NCBI GenBank assembly: GCA_900618795.1
Contig: UYJD01000015.1
Span: 255,034 to 319,033 of the forward strand
Source of the DNA: Cyanodermella asteris
Lineage: Eukaryota > Ascomycota > Lecanoromycetes > Ostropales > Stictidaceae
Length of the DNA stretch: 64,000 bases
Reading direction: 5' to 3'
The notes beneath the pieces were generated by a model that made no database searches, was not told the origin of the DNA, and saw only the letters and a program-made list of their open reading frames with translations. The translations under genes were made by a program, and so were the position numbers. This document shows, in pieces, positions 41,546 through 51,993 of this stretch; position 1 is the stretch's first letter; every line of letters begins with the position of its first letter.

Positions 41546-43660
41546 ATGTTTACTATAAGTGAAAGTCCCCGTCCACAGCGGCTTCGAGGTCTCCCTTCTC
41601 ACCTTCGTGATCCCAACATCGAGTTCGACTTGCCCGCAAGTCTGCACTCACCTTCAGGCTTTAATCGACCTACCTCCGCTCGACTTCCCGCGGGAAGCGC
41701 TGCGAATCAAGAACGATGTGAGAACTCATCTTCCTCCTCCGCAACGACATCTTCTCTGCAACCTGAAACGGGTGATGGAGAACAGGAAACGACCACTGCT
41801 CTTCATCAGCGAGAGCAGCCAAGGACAAGAGCTGACCAAAGGACAAACAGGCATTCCGCAACTGGCATACACGGGTGCGGGTTTCCTCACCACACGCCAG
41901 ACAGGCTTGATCAGCCCACCCTCAAGACCCTTTCTTCCTCTGCTTCGTCTGAAGATGCCATGAAATGTCTGTACTTTCAAAGGACGGGAACCCAGCGTCA
42001 GAAGGTGAATGCTTCCAACACGAGGCTCCTTCGCGAATTCAAGCTGACGCAAGATGAGGACACGGCGTTTAACACTTGGTCTTGGGAGAAGCGACGTTAC
42101 CTCATGGACCACCCAGAGACCTTTCCAACTCGTAAGCCTTCCGATCTCTTATTGCACACCTTTGACAGAAGCGCGACCAACAGTGTCAGCGAGGCATCCC
42201 ACGAGCGCATGTTTCAGTCAGACTCACATCAACAGACATCGTCTGGGAGTGGTGGAGTGATACCGGCCTCAAGCGACATGTGCACAGACCAACCCAGCCT
42301 GACGACTTTGTGGACAACCCTCACGCCCGCAGCACAGGAGCAGCTTGGCAGGATCCAGAGAACTTCGGACGGGCCACCATCTCACGTGAACACTATGGAC
42401 AACTCGGAGGAGTCGGGCCAGAAGACGGGGAGCGCATCCAGCCAGATCCATACCATGCGTGGATATTTGCTGCTGCAGCTCCCAATAAGCCAAGAGAGAT
42501 TGCAGACCCCTTCTATCCATTTGGCTACGACAATGAGGCAACCGAGACAGATGAGTTTGAAGGGTTTGGAGATTCCCATGAGTTTGGAGATTCCCTCGAG
42601 TCCGAACAGCCTGCCTTCAATCAACGAGGACCAAGTTCTGGCACCACAGCGGGAGCAGAGGCTGGATTTGGAGCTTCCGTCAACTTCGCGCAGCCTGCCT
42701 TCTGCCAACAAGGACCAACGTCTGGTACCACCGCTGGAAGAGAGTATGGATTTGGAGCTTCCGTCGAGTTCGCGCAGCCTGTCTTCGGCCAACAAGGACC
42801 AACGTCTGGTACCACAGCTGGAGAGGGTGCTAGCAACAGACAATCTTCTCCCAACGGCAAACGACCGGCGGACGCAACAGCTGGAGAGGACAACGATGGG
42901 ACCGGGCAGTGTCCCCCAAAGAAGCGAGGTCGACCGGCAGGATCGAAAGATAAAGCGCCTCGAGCCCCGAGAGGTTCCAAGACAGCCGAACTCAAGGCCA
43001 AGCGAGCCGCGCTTCAAGCCAAGCGAGCCGAAAAGGAAGCTGCACGAAACGCAACTTCGACCGGAAGCAATTCCATCGTCCCCGATTCCTCAAACAACAA
43101 GCCTTCGAGCTAGTATCTCGGAGGTCTCGAAGGAGGCACGAAACGCAGACCTGCATGCCGTCCTCCCCGATCGCGTCCAAGGTGATGATGGCCGCGATTC
43201 ACGACTCACGTTCAACGCCACGAAGAAAGCTCGGCGTAACGTGAAATACGTGAAAAAGAATCCCAAAGTTGAGCGCAACGCCGTACAGAAGAAAACGTCG
43301 CAACCCGCTACACTGAATCATCGAATCCGAGCTTCTTCTGCATCCCGAATCGTCGCTGGCTCCGAAGCCACATCGATCGAAGACTCCGTTGGGTTTGTCC
43401 CCCCTGCAAGGTTGTCCACGAACTCTATCGATAGGCTCGCTCAGCAAGTTCCGGTGGATGGACATGGCCAACCTTCTGAAGATCTCGCCGAGAACATTCC
43501 CGAAAAACCCCAGCCCACAATGTCCAAGAAAACAGCCGGAGCGAAGAAAAAAGGTCAGAAAGAGGTGAGACCTGGTGGCCATGCCTGGAGGAAGGGTATG
43601 AAGGGCCATCTTGGCAAAGGCAGTTATGCGTCGGACTTGCAGGGTGCGAAGAAACATTAA
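41546..43660 (+). CDS. Low-complexity nuclear-type protein; locus open in more than one frame
   Basis: One frame is open from ATG 41546 (context CAATG) for 704 codons. It is Ser/Gln/Arg-rich, with a segment TQDEDTAFNTWSWEKRRYLMDHPETF near residues 171-196 and a Lys-rich end (KKTAGAKKKGQKEV, GAKKH). A second plus-strand frame, open from 42166 to 43113, carries an AT-hook and a better organised repeat (see next entry). A GTAAGC donor-like site at 42132 and an acceptor-like TTTGACAG ending at 42168 lie where a frame switch would be needed, but the lengths do not join the two good-looking frames. The true protein may use the first frame at its head, the second in the middle, and the first again at its tail. 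I cannot settle the exons. A DNA- or chromatin-binding role is inferred from the AT-hook. Confidence 0.45.
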   Translation: MFTISESPRPQRLRGLPSHLRDPNIEFDLPASLHSPSGFNRPTSARLPAGSAANQERCENSSSSSATTSSLQPETGDGEQETTTALHQREQPRTRADQRTNRHSATGIHGCGFPHHTPDRLDQPTLKTLSSSASSEDAMKCLYFQRTGTQRQKVNASNTRLLREFKLTQDEDTAFNTWSWEKRRYLMDHPETFPTRKPSDLLLHTFDRSATNSVSEASHERMFQSDSHQQTSSGSGGVIPASSDMCTDQPSLTTLWTTLTPAAQEQLGRIQRTSDGPPSHVNTMDNSEESGQKTGSASSQIHTMRGYLLLQLPISQERLQTPSIHLATTMRQPRQMSLKGLEIPMSLEIPSSPNSLPSINEDQVLAPQREQRLDLELPSTSRSLPSANKDQRLVPPLEESMDLELPSSSRSLSSANKDQRLVPQLERVLATDNLLPTANDRRTQQLERTTMGPGSVPQRSEVDRQDRKIKRLEPREVPRQPNSRPSEPRFKPSEPKRKLHETQLRPEAIPSSPIPQTTSLRASISEVSKEARNADLHAVLPDRVQGDDGRDSRLTFNATKKARRNVKYVKKNPKVERNAVQKKTSQPATLNHRIRASSASRIVAGSEATSIEDSVGFVPPARLSTNSIDRLAQQVPVDGHGQPSEDLAENIPEKPQPTMSKKTAGAKKKGQKEVRPGGHAWRKGMKGHLGKGSYASDLQGAKKH
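42166..43113 (+). CDS. Overlapping frame with AT-hook and 28-residue repeats
   Basis: This frame is offset from the 704-codon frame and stays open for 315 codons with no ATG at its head, so it is more likely an exon than a separate gene. It begins KRDQQCQRGIPRAHV and has IVWEWSDTGLKRHVHRP and DPYHAWIFAAAAPNKPREIADPFYPFG. Three 28-residue repeats (GFGAS..FAQPAF..QGPTSGTTAG) follow. An AT-hook KKRGRPAGSKDKAPRAPRG and a basic helix TAELKAKRAALQAKRAEKEAARN come after them. The AT-hook core GRP with flanking basic residues is a strong sign that this frame is translated. AT-hooks bind the minor groove of AT-rich DNA, so a nuclear site is expected. Confidence 0.5.
   Translation, partial: QKRDQQCQRGIPRAHVSVRLTSTDIVWEWWSDTGLKRHVHRPTQPDDFVDNPHARSTGAAWQDPENFGRATISREHYGQLGGVGPEDGERIQPDPYHAWIFAAAAPNKPREIADPFYPFGYDNEATETDEFEGFGDSHEFGDSLESEQPAFNQRGPSSGTTAGAEAGFGASVNFAQPAFCQQGPTSGTTAGREYGFGASVEFAQPVFGQQGPTSGTTAGEGASNRQSSPNGKRPADATAGEDNDGTGQCPPKKRGRPAGSKDKAPRAPRGSKTAELKAKRAALQAKRAEKEAARNATSTGSNSIVPDSSNNKPSS
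42580..42831 (+). repeat. 84-bp tandem repeat, three copies, within coding sequence
   Basis: Copies at 42580-42663, 42664-42747 and 42748-42831, with a partial unit just before at about 42559-42579. Copies 2 and 3 are nearly identical; copy 1 is more diverged. The unit length is a multiple of three, so copy gain or loss keeps the frame in both overlapping readings. Confidence 0.88.
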
Positions 43661-44755
43661 TGCAGACGTACAGCTGTGTGGACGTCTGCAAAGAAGTACT
43701 CGCAGGAAGTAGGGTTTGAATCGCGCAGAGTTAGTTATATATGTATGTAGTTAATTTTTCCCCATAAAAGCCCTACCGTCTGACACGTACCATCCAGACT
43801 TTTGAATTCTAGAACAGCTACAGAAGTGACGGTACCACGGCTATCTAACCTGTCGAGATATTACGTTCGGCGACTTTTAGCCACTTAATGGCTCTCGACA
43901 CTGGCAAGACTGGGGCACGGTCGAAACTGGGCGGCGGGAGTTCTCCCAGAGAATGGATAGTGCAGCTGTACTTGTGCCTGGAATGAATGTGTAGCAGGAA
44001 GACTTGAGGTTCAGTAGTTGATGAACCCGGTCATGCGTGGATTCGGAACTACCTATGTATTTGCTAGACGTTGGGAGCAAGGCACAAATGCCGGCTGACA
44101 TAAGTCGTCGCGCATAGGTTAGCCCCTCTCGATTTCCTGCATGGTTCCACAAGTACGAAAGTATTCTGCAAGGCTCCTTGCATTTGCGCAAGCAGGCACC
44201 TAAATTGCAGGACTATGAAAGAGTGCCGTCAGTAAGAACTCTTATACGTGCACCGGTTGGCATAGCGACGGAAATGAACAGGGCTACTCTATCATAACAC
44301 CATATAATTAGGTAGAAGTGTACGTGGTCGTTTCACGACCAAACAGGTATTCTTGAAACGGGAACAAACTACGTCCATAGAGTTTTGAGCAACATCATGA
44401 TGGAGTCTATGATCCTGAAAACATAGCTGCATGTGTACTCGATCTGAGAATTGCGCCTGAGCAAAACTTGATACCTGTCTCATCATGTCGGCGACGAAGT
44501 GTTTCCGTCTGCACAAGAACCGGCGGTCTGGAGTCGGGAGTGACGTCCCGAGTCTTGGCGCCGCGTTCCCATGTCAGCTCCTCCCACTGCAATGAATTAA
44601 CGAAGTCGTCGCGAACAGCTCCCACTTACGCCTCACAACACTCTCCCAGTTGTCCGGGACAACTCACTCCGACCAATCGACACATCTCCAACTCTACGCC
44701 GTCCCGCTCTTTACTCTCAGCCTATCCCTCGAACACATTCATAAACGCACACATC
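43661..44755. other. Upstream region of END3
   Basis: No gene recognised. The END3 reading frame stays open upstream of its ATG to about 44468, but that extension is low in complexity and not conserved-looking. The last 100 bp are pyrimidine-rich leader. Confidence 0.4.
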
Positions 44756-45976
44756 ATGTCACAGAAGAAGATCGAAGCATTCGAAGTCGAACGCTACTGG
44801 GAGATCTTCTCCTCCCTCTCCAATGGCGGCACACACCTCGACGGCAGCGAAGCCGCCAGCGTCCTCAAAAACAGCCAACTGTCCGAAACGCAATTGGAAA
44901 AGATTTGGGATCTGGCGGATATCGACAATGACGGCCGCCTGGACTTTGAGGAGTTTTGCGTCGCCATGCGGTTGATATTTGACCTGGTGAACGGGGAGAT
45001 GAAGTCGATTCCGAACCAGGTTCCGGACTGGTTGGTACCGAGCTCGAAGACAGATCTCGTGCAGGCGACTCGTGCGCTCAGTGGGAGCTTGCCGAGGTTT
45101 GAGAGCGTGGATGTGGACGACGAAGATGAGGGCAGTGCGGGCTTGAAGAGTGGATTTGATTGGTATATGCCGCCGGCGGATAAGGCAAAGTACGAGGACA
45201 TCTATAATGCACACAGTAATAGTAGGGGCGATGTCGAATTCTCAAGCTTACAGGGATTGTACGATAGCCTGGATGTACCGGACACGGACGTGCGCAGTGC
45301 ATGGAACCTGGTCAACCCTAAGAGCGAGCTGGCAATCGGCAAACCCGCGGCGCTAGCGTTCCTACACATCTTGAACAACAGACACGAAGGATTCAGGATT
45401 CCAAGGACAGTGCCGCCTAGCTTGAGATCCAGCTTCGAAAGGAATCAGATCGATTACCAAGTTGATCGGGTGCCGAGTCCAGCGTCGAGTCGGGGAAGAT
45501 ACGACGACAACACAAGTACAGGACGAAAAGCGAAGTTTGGAGACACATATCTTTCGCGACTGGGACTCGGCGGGAGCGCAAGCTCATACAATAAGAAGAC
45601 CGACTTTGGAGGCAAGGAAGACGCAGACTGGGAAGAAGTGCGATTGAAGAAGCAGTTGGCGGAGATGGACGCGAAGATCAAAAGAGTGGAAGAGCGTGCC
45701 GAGGAGAAGAGGAGGCGCAGAGCGGGTGGTCAACGCGAGAGCAAGCCAGCACTGGTCAAAAGAGAGTTGGAGCAGCTATTGGACTGGAAGAGGAAAGAGC
45801 TGAGGGATTTGGAGTTGGGTGAGGGAAGGGCCAAAGAAGGCGAGAACATGAAGAACTTACGAGAGGAAGTCGATAGCGTAAGGGAACAGGTTGAGGGTTT
45901 GGAGAGGCATTGGAAGGAAAGACAAAAGACTTTGGATGGGTTGAGAGACGACGTCCGAACTGCTCAACGTGCATAG
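44756..45976 (+). CDS. END3: Actin cytoskeleton-regulatory complex protein End3
   Basis: Single exon, 406 aa, from ATG 44756 ([18 protein letters not shown]), the known End3 N-terminus; the open frame upstream is not used. The first EH domain (about 8-95) has an EF-hand loop [12 protein letters not shown] at residues 55-66 with all acidic ligands in place. It is followed by [15 protein letters not shown] second, diverged EH-like domain spans about 140-230 ([25 protein letters not shown] and [24 protein letters not shown]). The C-terminal third is a long charged coiled coil (about 300-400). End3 works with Pan1 and Sla1 at cortical actin patches in endocytosis. Length matches other filamentous-fungus End3 proteins. 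Confidence 0.95.
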   Translation: MSQKKIEAFEVERYWEIFSSLSNGGTHLDGSEAASVLKNSQLSETQLEKIWDLADIDNDGRLDFEEFCVAMRLIFDLVNGEMKSIPNQVPDWLVPSSKTDLVQATRALSGSLPRFESVDVDDEDEGSAGLKSGFDWYMPPADKAKYEDIYNAHSNSRGDVEFSSLQGLYDSLDVPDTDVRSAWNLVNPKSELAIGKPAALAFLHILNNRHEGFRIPRTVPPSLRSSFERNQIDYQVDRVPSPASSRGRYDDNTSTGRKAKFGDTYLSRLGLGGSASSYNKKTDFGGKEDADWEEVRLKKQLAEMDAKIKRVEERAEEKRRRRAGGQRESKPALVKRELEQLLDWKRKELRDLELGEGRAKEGENMKNLREEVDSVREQVEGLERHWKERQKTLDGLRDDVRTAQRA

Positions 45977-46413
45977 AGAGGAATGGAGATCAACATTGTC
46001 GATCGGGGTGCCAACATCTTGAACTGAACTCATACGTGAATGGAAGCGACCGCCGGGCTTTCATTCCATGCCTGCAAAACAGGCCCGTTAACCCCCCTTT
46101 TAAATATTTTGAAGCTGGTCAAGTTTCAACCAGCTGCGAGAGACATCCTTGCAGAGACTGTCTCGGGCGGAACTCCCTCGGTCAGGGCCGATGAGTACTT
46201 TGCACTCGCATCAGTTTATGGTATATACAACATCTTGCAAGAAATTATTCATCACAGAATCATATCTTTGCAAACACAAGAACTTGCCATGGTAGGTTTC
46301 CCGTGCCAGTTATCTCTCTCATCGATCCTCTCGCGCCTTATTGAGCTCCCACTTGCAAATCGTTATGATGAATCTTCAGTAGGTTTCAATTTGTTGATTT
46401 TGATACCGCACCG
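45977..46413. other. Convergent 3' region
   Basis: 437 bp between the ends of END3 (+) and a Zn2Cys6 regulator (-). It should contain both polyadenylation regions. No gene or repeat is seen. Confidence 0.4.
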
Positions 46414-47873
46414 TCATATGAGCGGGTGCATCAGCCTCATATCATGCACACTCGTCTTCTCCAGCTCCTGCCTAATAATCTTAATCTGTTCCGTCTCGAT
46501 ATCTTCCCTCATATCCTCCATGTGCTGCTCCATCTCGTGATAATGCTTCACACCCCTACACTGATCCCCCCTCGTACACGCCTTGCTCCACTCCTGACTC
46601 AACTTCTTGATCTGCCTGATGCACCGCCCCAACTCCGCCGCAATCGCCTGATTCTGCAGCTTCAGCTGGTCGTCCGGATCGATCTCGAAGCTCCCCAGCT
46701 TGAAAGTCGCCTCCGGCTCGCCCCGCGCACCTTCCCGATGTTTGCGCAACGACCGCGAGTACAATCTCACAATGTTCTGGACGGAAGCGAAGATGAGCGC
46801 CCGGCAGCCGACGGATACCAGGACGGGTCCGCCACCGACCATTTTCATCAGTTCCCCGAGCGATGCGCGGACAATCGTCAGCGTGCGGTCCAGCGGCAGC
46901 TCGTCGTCTTTGAGCTGGTTCTCGAGGTACAGCGTGATCTTGGCGAGCACGAAGATGGGGTCCACTGACGTCACGGGGTCGTACCGCTCAAAGTCGTCCG
47001 ACATGCTGAGCGGGAGTTCGGGGAAGCCTCGGGGCATCTGGCGCGCCCGCTTCGGGGCCCGTTCGGGGAGGTTATCTGCGTGATCGGAGACGCCGTTTGA
47101 GTGGTCGTGTGCGCTCAGCGTGCCCATCCCGGTTGCGTAGCCCGGATAAGCAGCCGGTGGCTCCGGGCCCAAATCGACGAGGCCGGGCGTCGTTTCTTCG
47201 CCAGACGTCCCGGATGGAGCGTTCACGCTCGGACTACTCTCGCTGACCGGCGCTTCCGTCCCCGGAACCCAGCCGGTCCCCTCCGCCTCGCCCGGTAAAT
47301 GCATATAATCCGGAAACGCGTGGAATGACAGGTCATCCAGCCCCGTAATCGAGAGCAGGTCTTGCGGCAGGAGCTGCAAGCTCGGATCCGTCCCCGAAGC
47401 GAACATGAAAGAGTCCTGCGGATTCAACCCGTTGGCCTGCGCCCATTGTTGTGCTGCTGTCGGCTTCGGCTCCGACCGGTCGGACACGGATGTGTCGTTT
47501 GAGTCGTCGACATCGTGCTCGTTGGCGGTGGACTTGCGTTTGCTGGCGCGGCCGACCATGGAGACGCCGTATTCGCAGACGAGGCCGAGTTTGGTGCAGC
47601 GAGTGCAGCCGGTGCGTTCGCCGCTGCATTTGACCTAGATTGGAAGTTTAGTTGAGTAGAGAATGAGTGTATGGGGATGTGTACAGGGGGATTTTCGGGT
47701 CGCGGTGTTGTTGTATTTGTGCATGGTGGATAAACATGCAATCGCGCATCACATATGTGTTGTCTGAACAATGCGTGAGGTCGTTGCTCACTGCCACATA
47801 CAGCTGTACGTACCTTTGCGCCGTGGCATTGTCCGCAGGCAGCACGCATCCGCGGCGGTTTCTTCTCAGGCAT
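46414..47873 (-). CDS. Zn2Cys6 transcription factor
   Basis: Two exons on the minus strand: 47873-47814 (20 codons) and 47634-46414, with a 179-nt GT-AG intron, give 426 aa. The zinc cluster spans the intron, ACGQCHGAK/VKCSGERTGCTRCTKLGLVCEYG, with Cys at 13, 16, 23, 30, 33 and 40 (spacing 2-6-6-2-6). After it come a Ser/Pro/Gly-rich middle (about 50-190) and a helical C-terminal block. That block includes VDPIFVLAKITLYLENQL, a hydrophobic RALIFASVQNIVRLYSRSL, and a coiled-coil tail with EMEQHMEDMREDIETEQIKIIRQELEK. The lack of a Fungal_trans domain and the layout recall AflR-type regulators, but I see no decisive AflR motif. It is a DNA-binding regulator of unknown target. Confidence 0.87.
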
Positions 47874-48912
47874 GATGTGCGATATACAACAGACGTCGTC
47901 CGGAGATGCTCAGGTTTTATACATGAGATATATGATACAAAGTCGCAGGTCAGTCTGCAGCAACAGATCGACGACTCAACGGACAGATGGGCTTTTCGGA
48001 GGATCTATGTCAGCAGGTCACGAGCCTGACTTTATGGGTGCCTGTAAGGTGGGTTTTGGGTGAAGCTGACATGTCGCTCCCGATGCGGAAGTGCTCGGCA
48101 GGCGCAGCGTCCTCCCCATCCTTGGCGGTTTGGCATATATCATCTTTACTTGCTCGATGCTAATAAGTGTGTAGCCACCCTCGTCTGCCCGAAGTGTCTT
48201 TCGGTCGCTTGAGATTTGAGTCACAGACTCATTGACCGGAGCCCTTGGAAAGCGAGCACAGTGGGAAGGACGACTCGGCGAGTATTGAATATGATACGAG
48301 ACTACTAGACATTGCAGAACAGAGCATGCATACCCCGAGGGTCCTAGACTTTGACCATACCACAGTCCTACAAGAGTTCCATCAACTCGAGTCTATATCC
48401 CCGGATTTTAGGATGCTCGGGCGAATTTCGCCTTTCTTCGTAATCTACCGGACCGTCAGACTTGAGAGCTCGCAAAGTTGTGTCTGTCGATTGCAAATGA
48501 GGGCCTTCGACATCGGGCGATGCTTGGATTTGCGTCTCAGGAAAGCCGCCTATGTCGAATTCGGTATTTGTATCGAAATTGAAATGGTCTCGGTTCACGA
48601 CGTTGTTGCTGCCGCCATGTGGAAGCCACGAATCTAACTAATAACCATCGGTCGTGCAACCACCGAAAAATAACAAAGCTACCTCGAGCCCTTCAATTTT
48701 CACATCCTCGTGCGTGCAGTTTCTGTGAAGGCGCTGATCGCGAGGAGGTGGACCTCCAGAGCAATCGTGTCCAGTAGACCAGACTAATATGAGCTTGTCC
48801 TTTCCGGCGTATAGCCGCTTGGCGGTACGGTACTTGGCATTCTCGTCGACGGTCTGGCTCTATCGAAAAGGAAAGTCTCCGTCGTCGGGCGTGGCCGTGG
48901 GCGTGCCAGCCT
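47874..48912. other. Gap without a supported gene
   Basis: The left part is the promoter side of the Zn2Cys6 regulator. Frames at 48245-48637 (+) and 48693-49064 (-) overlap others and have no family match; part of the second may be 3' sequence of the F-box gene. Confidence 0.35.
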
Positions 48913-49539
48913 TTATCGGCAAATCTGTAAGCGCGTAGAACAAATTCTCGTTTTGAAGGTGATGTTGGACTTTGTCGTAGGTTGTACCCAAACGAACCTC
49001 TGAGGGAACAAGGATCGATCCGAGGACAGTCCCGTGACCCCCATTCCATGGCTACAGGTGGCAATCCCGAGAATCTTCAGAGGAGGTTGCGCTGCTAGCA
49101 TGTGGCGCCAGCTCGCATCGCGACACAGAAAGGACAAACGACTGCCAGTTTTGGTCCAAGCCAAGTTATCAAGTCCATGACAAGCCTCTGACTCTGACTT
49201 GCCGTTCAGTGGAGACCACCCCGGGAGATTCTTTGCCAGTAAATGATCGAGACCGCGGGCAACTTGGCCATCCGGGTCCTTCGCACTATCCAGCTCTGCA
49301 CGCCGTGGCTTGAAAAATAGGGCCTCTTGTAGCAATGGCATCCGTGTAATGAGTCCCTTCCAGCTGGTACAGACTCTTTGACACAGAAGCAGATCTTGCG
49401 TGGGCAGATGCAACAGTATATTAGCTGCCACTTCCGGAATGTCCCAAGCCTTATGAGGATGTACTTTCGGCCCGTGGGAATGACCTTCCCATTGCTCGTA
49501 CTCGACGTCGTACCAAGCCGTGTGTTCGTGCTCGACCAT
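48913..49539 (-). CDS. F-box protein
   Basis: Open frame of 208 aa from ATG 49539. Residues 31-75 form an F-box: AWDIPEVAANILLHLPTQDLLLCQRVCTSWKGLITRMPLLQEALFF, matching the fungal pattern of a Pro at the start, a Leu-rich first helix and CQRVCxxWK. F-box proteins bind Skp1 and present targets to the SCF ubiquitin ligase. No leucine-rich or WD repeats follow. The part after residue ~170 becomes less protein-like (CSTRLQICR), so a 3' intron may have been missed and the real C-terminus may differ. The first 30 residues are His/Glu/Trp-rich. Target proteins are unknown. Confidence 0.68.
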   Translation of the reverse strand: MVEHEHTAWYDVEYEQWEGHSHGPKVHPHKAWDIPEVAANILLHLPTQDLLLCQRVCTSWKGLITRMPLLQEALFFKPRRAELDSAKDPDGQVARGLDHLLAKNLPGWSPLNGKSESEACHGLDNLAWTKTGSRLSFLCRDASWRHMLAAQPPLKILGIATCSHGMGVTGLSSDRSLFPQRFVWVQPTTKSNITFKTRICSTRLQICR

Positions 49540-50010
49540 CTTTCGGACGTTAAGTTGACCGTCGGTTCTTCAGCAGAAGAATCCCCTGGTAAAAGTCGTA
49601 GGATAATGCTCTGGGGCACTGGCCTTGTCGCAGACAGCAGACCTAATGAGCTGCGCACGGAACGTGGTAAGTAGATTACCGACCTGACAATAGTCGAGCG
49701 TGAAGAAAACATTGAGGTGAACTGACGAAAACAGGCAATTGCTCATTATCGGAGCATGCTATGTCCAGCCGATATAACACATTTGGCTCGCCGCTCGACG
49801 TAGTGTCTGATGGAGCCGAGACTGTCATCAGCGGCCAGTCATGCCATCAGTCAACACTCCAACTGGAATAGATGCTTATCGAAGTTTACACGCATCCATA
49901 GCCACCAGCGAAGTCGTGCTTCAAGCAATGAACGTGGCAGGGGGTAACTTATACGACTGGAATAACCGTACTTCTTTCCGTTTCAGGTAAGGGGCTGACT
50001 TGATCCTGAC
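49540..50010. other. Intergenic region
   Basis: 470 bp between the head of the F-box gene and the end of the next regulator on the same strand. No gene recognised. Confidence 0.35.
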
Positions 50011-51993
50011 TCATTTCGATAGCGTGGAGAGGAAGAACATGTGCACCATTCTGGCAGTGAGCCAGGCCACCGACATCTTCTTCAGTGCATTCATGCAAGT
50101 ATCGATCTTCTTCTGAGTTGCTGCTTTCTTTCCAGGGTTGCTCGATCGCAGCTCGGGACCCAGGACCGCGAGGGCTGAAAACGCGATGTAGATAGTAAAA
50201 GATGGAGCTCTTCGCAGCTCGCCGTTGTCCTGGAGCTTCTCCAAGATTGAGACGATCATGCTGGCGGCCGTTGAGGTCAAAGCATTGGGGAGACGTCTCA
50301 GGCCGTCGGCAGCCACTGATGCCTCGGTCTCGACCTGCCTTCGCTGCAGCAAACACACCGTGGTCCAGTAATTGGCAGCTAGAAGCGCCGATAGAAACGT
50401 GTGACTTTCCTTTGACCACACCAACTTATTTGGACACTCTTGTAGCCAGTCTGCCAACTTCATGTCCAGATAAGCGTATCCAAAAGCTTTGTTGGGGCGG
50501 GTTTTCGCCACGTAATCCTCCGACAGAACCAGTCCGGTGACATAGGAAAGACGCGTATATGCCAGGAAGAACTGAATACGTTCCTGATCTGGGCTTGACA
50601 GCTCGAAAAATCCGCGATCATCTTCGAGAAAGTCGTCTTCGGTGGCCATCTCAATGCTAATCTCGTCTGCATTTATTTGGACGGGTCTGCCGATGGACCG
50701 GGCGATGGACCGATCTCGGCTGAAGAGCGTCCACCAAATGCGCCTGCGAGTTTTCTTCGCATCCTCGTCGCGAAGGCCTAGTTCGGGGTCTTCGACGGAC
50801 CTGTGCCAGCTTGCATCCATGGCGACAGTAATGGCGAGGCTCGACCAATAAAACACATTCTTAGTTACATCGTCAGGTCCTTCTTCCGACCAACTCATCA
50901 AGATCAAAGCTTGGACGATAGTGTTGATATCATCTTCGTAATGGGCATCGTAAAGTGCTTTGGCTCTGCGATAGAAAATCGACGATGCCGAATACGTGGT
51001 CCCGTTGTCGTCACGAAGCTCTGAGCTTGTACAGACCTTGGAGCCGGCAAGTAGCATGGCCTGCAGTAACAGAATTGATACGGACCTATCATCACGCGTA
51101 AACTTGCGGCGGAACTCGGTTTCATTGACGCAGGGCACGATGGGGGCGACCCAAGTAAAGAATGCGTTCACCAATTCGTCGCATAGATGGCGAGGTGGCA
51201 GCAGAAAAGCTCCTCGTTGGTGGAGGAACGACAGCTCCTGTTCGTCTAGATCAAAATTTTGGTCAAGGAACGGTTGGAGGGCGTGAAGTGGATTTGATTC
51301 CTGCAAAGCCAGTAAGGGACCAGTCGCATAGTCGACGTCCATAGCGTCAGGCCCATTCTGTAGAGTGCTGATTCCAGCTGCGTGCAGAGCATCGTGACCA
51401 GACTGAGGAGTTACAGAAGGATGTCGAGGCTCGGAACAGGCTGTTGGGGGGGGGGGGCTGAGAGGCATAGCTGTTGAATTCAGTCCCTGAATCAGCAGGA
51501 GAAGTGTCAAACGGAGGCTTGCCGGCTCTGGCTAGCACCATATACGGTCAGAATCAAAAGGTCTCTTACTGTCCTGCACTTTGACTGCTCTCTGTGCCTG
51601 CCCGTTGCTTATGCACGTGTATACGACAGTCCAAGGAGAAAGCGGCGCAATTGGTACACGGCGTTCCGCGGGTCGAAACGTCGCACCGTACCTGTGATTG
51701 TTAGGGTCGAGAAGGCACGAAAAGGGATCAAGGCAGGAGAATACCTTTCGCTGATGACAGACCTTTAGCGTGCAGACTCGTTAGCTCGTGGTCGCATCGG
51801 AAGCATTCGAAGGGTCATCAAGAGGGTCGCTTCTCACTTCACATGCGCGATTCGAGCGCGGTCTGGGTTACGCAGGTTAGACTGGAGTCGAAATGGTAGT
51901 AGGAGGGATTGACATGACATACATTCTGGGAGCAGCAAAACCGGATTTCGGGGCGTCGACGTCCGTCTGAGCGAAGTGTGGGGCGGCAGCCAT
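50011..51993 (-). CDS. Zn2Cys6/Fungal_trans transcription factor with tiny exons
   Basis: My model has five exons on the minus strand: 51993-51923, 51862-51838 (25 nt), 51762-51745 (18 nt), 51691-51570 and 51457-50011. The introns are 60, 75, 53 and 112 nt and all GT-AG; the product is 560 aa. The zinc cluster RACE/VCHQRK/VRCDVSTRGTPCTNCAAFSLDC has Cys at 31, 34, 41, 50, 53 and 60 (spacing 2-6-8-2-6). The Fungal_trans domain follows at about 160-400, with FTWVAPIVPCVNETEF, RRIWWTLFSRDRSIARSIGRPVQI and the TEDDF that usually ends that block. The fourth acceptor, CTCTCAG, is followed at once by 12 C in the transcript. It is a nuclear regulator; targets are unknown. The nearby relic block at 52.9-56.5 kb makes a former cluster regulator conceivable, but that is inference. 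Confidence 0.85.
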
